From Deltaproteobacteria bacterium (lineage in GTDB: Bacteria > Desulfobacterota > Deferrimicrobia > Deferrimicrobiales > Deferrimicrobiaceae): 64,000 nt of DNA. A program made the position numbers and the translations under genes. The stretch covers positions 1 to 64,000 of the forward strand of contig JACRCO010000065.1 of the NCBI GenBank assembly GCA_016218975.1, given 5' to 3'. The notes beneath the pieces are model-generated. The model had not been told where the DNA came from and made no database searches. It saw nothing but the letters and a program-made list of their open reading frames with translations. Shown here one piece after another: positions 63,225 through 64,000 of the stretch (positions within the stretch are counted from its first letter, which is position 1; each line of letters begins with the position of its first letter).

Positions 63225-64000
63225 TCACCTCCAGGGACACCGCTTCTCGCGGATGTGGCGCAGGAAATCGTCGCGGAAGAGAGACAGGCCGCTCCGCAGC
63301 GGTTCCATGGCCCCCGGAGCCAGGGCGCAAAAGGTCAGCCCGGGCCCCAGGAACTTCGCGTGCATCGCCAGGAGTTCGAGGTCCTCCGGCTCCCCCCGCC
63401 CCACCTCGACGGCGTCCAGAAGTTTCTCCACCCAGGGCAGCCCGTCGCGGCACGGCGTGCACCAACCGCACGACTCCCTGGCGAAGAATTGCTCGAGGTT
63501 GCGCAGCATCGCTACGGGGCAGGTGCGGTCGTCGAGGACGATCATCGTCCCGGTGCCCATCCGGCTTCCGACCGCCTGGAGGGAGTCGAAGTCCATCGGC
63601 ATGTCCTGGTGCTCCGCCGGGACGAATTCCGTGGAAGCTCCCCCGGGTATGACGGCGCGCAGCCGGTATCCCTCCTGCATCCCCCCCGCGGACTCCAGGA
63701 TCTCCCGGATCGTGGTCCCCATCGGCAGCTCGCTGATCCCGGGCCGCCGTACCCTGCCGCTCACCCCGTATAACTTTGTTCCGGAGTCCCCGGTCCGGCT
63801 CAACCCCTTGAACCAGTCCGCACCGCGGTTGACGATATGAGGTACGTTGCACAGTGTCTCCACGTTGTTGATTACCGTGGGCTTTCCCCAGAGCCCGCAG
63901 ACAGCCGGGAATGGCGGCTTGGCCCTCGGGGTGGCGCGCTTTCCTTCGAGCGAGTTGAGAAGCCCCGACTCCTCCCCGCACATGTATCGCCCGGCGCTCG
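63225..64000 (-). CDS. nuoF: NADH-quinone oxidoreductase subunit F (5' end outside window)
   Basis: The C-terminal 250 or so residues of the NADH/FMN-binding subunit; the N-terminus lies beyond base 64000. Visible: [40 protein letters not shown] (the E-S-L-E-G-x-x-G/P-R-x-K-P-P-F-P signature), and the N3 cluster ligands in [11 protein letters not shown] plus FCALAPGA. It ends two bases before nuoG. The operon continues outside the window, probably with nuoE and upstream subunits. Confidence 0.95.
   Translation of the reverse strand, partial: SAGRYMCGEESGLLNSLEGKRATPRAKPPFPAVCGLWGKPTVINNVETLCNVPHIVNRGADWFKGLSRTGDSGTKLYGVSGRVRRPGISELPMGTTIREILESAGGMQEGYRLRAVIPGGASTEFVPAEHQDMPMDFDSLQAVGSRMGTGTMIVLDDRTCPVAMLRNLEQFFARESCGWCTPCRDGLPWVEKLLDAVEVGRGEPEDLELLAMHAKFLGPGLTFCALAPGAMEPLRSGLSLFRDDFLRHIREKRCPWR

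Noticed and set aside
60506-63981. 1159-codon frame for nuoG
   Set aside because: The first 250 codons are nuoF read in another frame; MARIRVDG at 63222 is the normal NuoG start.
1-64000. tRNA, rRNA or riboswitch genes
   Set aside because: Intergenic gaps were read on both strands; no cloverleaf, rRNA block or known riboswitch signature (including THI box near thiD) was recognised, though a covariance-model scan would be needed to exclude them.

Overview
The window is GC-rich bacterial chromosome from a Gram-negative organism: it encodes lipoproteins, Sec signal peptides, a proton-pumping Complex I and a cyclic beta-1,2-glucan synthase. The mix of a bifunctional PutA without a DNA-binding domain, a TIGR00300-type ornithine cyclodeaminase, AbiE/HicAB/Phd-RelE modules and an ORF6N gene fits a deltaproteobacterial (Desulfobacterota-like) genome, but no rRNA, tRNA or other decisive marker is present, so this placement is an inference.

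Layout. 0-1.5 kb: type IV toxin-antitoxin pair AbiEii (cut by the window edge)/AbiEi with an operator palindrome. 1.5-12.9 kb: small stress or metabolic genes (TfoX-like, SRPBCC, aldo/keto reductase, Phd-RelE, DUF748, two-bladed-repeat lyase family, VOC, isochorismatase) mixed with broken genes (putA copy, dienelactone hydrolase copy, SDR, FAD oxidase). 13-24 kb: a SphA/TrpB chimera, one giant cyclic glucan synthase and a DEAD-box helicase. 24.4-34.4 kb: a decay-rich accessory zone with a second AbiEi-type antitoxin and its deleted toxin, HicAB, several in-frame chimeric ORFs and many 40-200 bp gene shards, broken up by intact genes (quinone-reductase-like MDR, SDR, lipoprotein, prohibitin). 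34.3-41.5 kb: dioxygenase, YHS protein, intact putA, GIY-YIG, YciI, VOC, dienelactone hydrolase. 41.6-46.2 kb: an uncharacterised four-gene operon (lipoprotein, small helical protein, membrane protein, metallophosphoesterase). 46.4-53.3 kb: SRAP peptidase, second Vgb-like protein, ornithine cyclodeaminase plus arginine-dihydrolase-like pair, phosphoribosyltransferase, AIR-synthase-like protein, ThiD. 53.3-64 kb: nuoF(partial)-G-H-I-J-K-L-M-N on the minus strand, tightly packed, with start-stop overlaps at most junctions.

How things work together. The separate ornithine cyclodeaminase and guanidine-removing enzyme (48.2-50.3 kb) look like a split version of cyanobacterial AgrE/ArgZ. With the intact PutA (36-39 kb) they would give arginine -> ornithine -> proline -> glutamate, whose electrons can enter the quinone pool that Complex I also feeds. 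The most unusual layer is structural: a family of short palindromes (core TCRCAA-N-TTGYGA) whose arms co-vary between copies. They lie beside and inside the ORF6N gene, on both sides of hicAB, and exactly at several shard boundaries. The zone around them holds shards and internally deleted copies of genes that are also present intact in the window.
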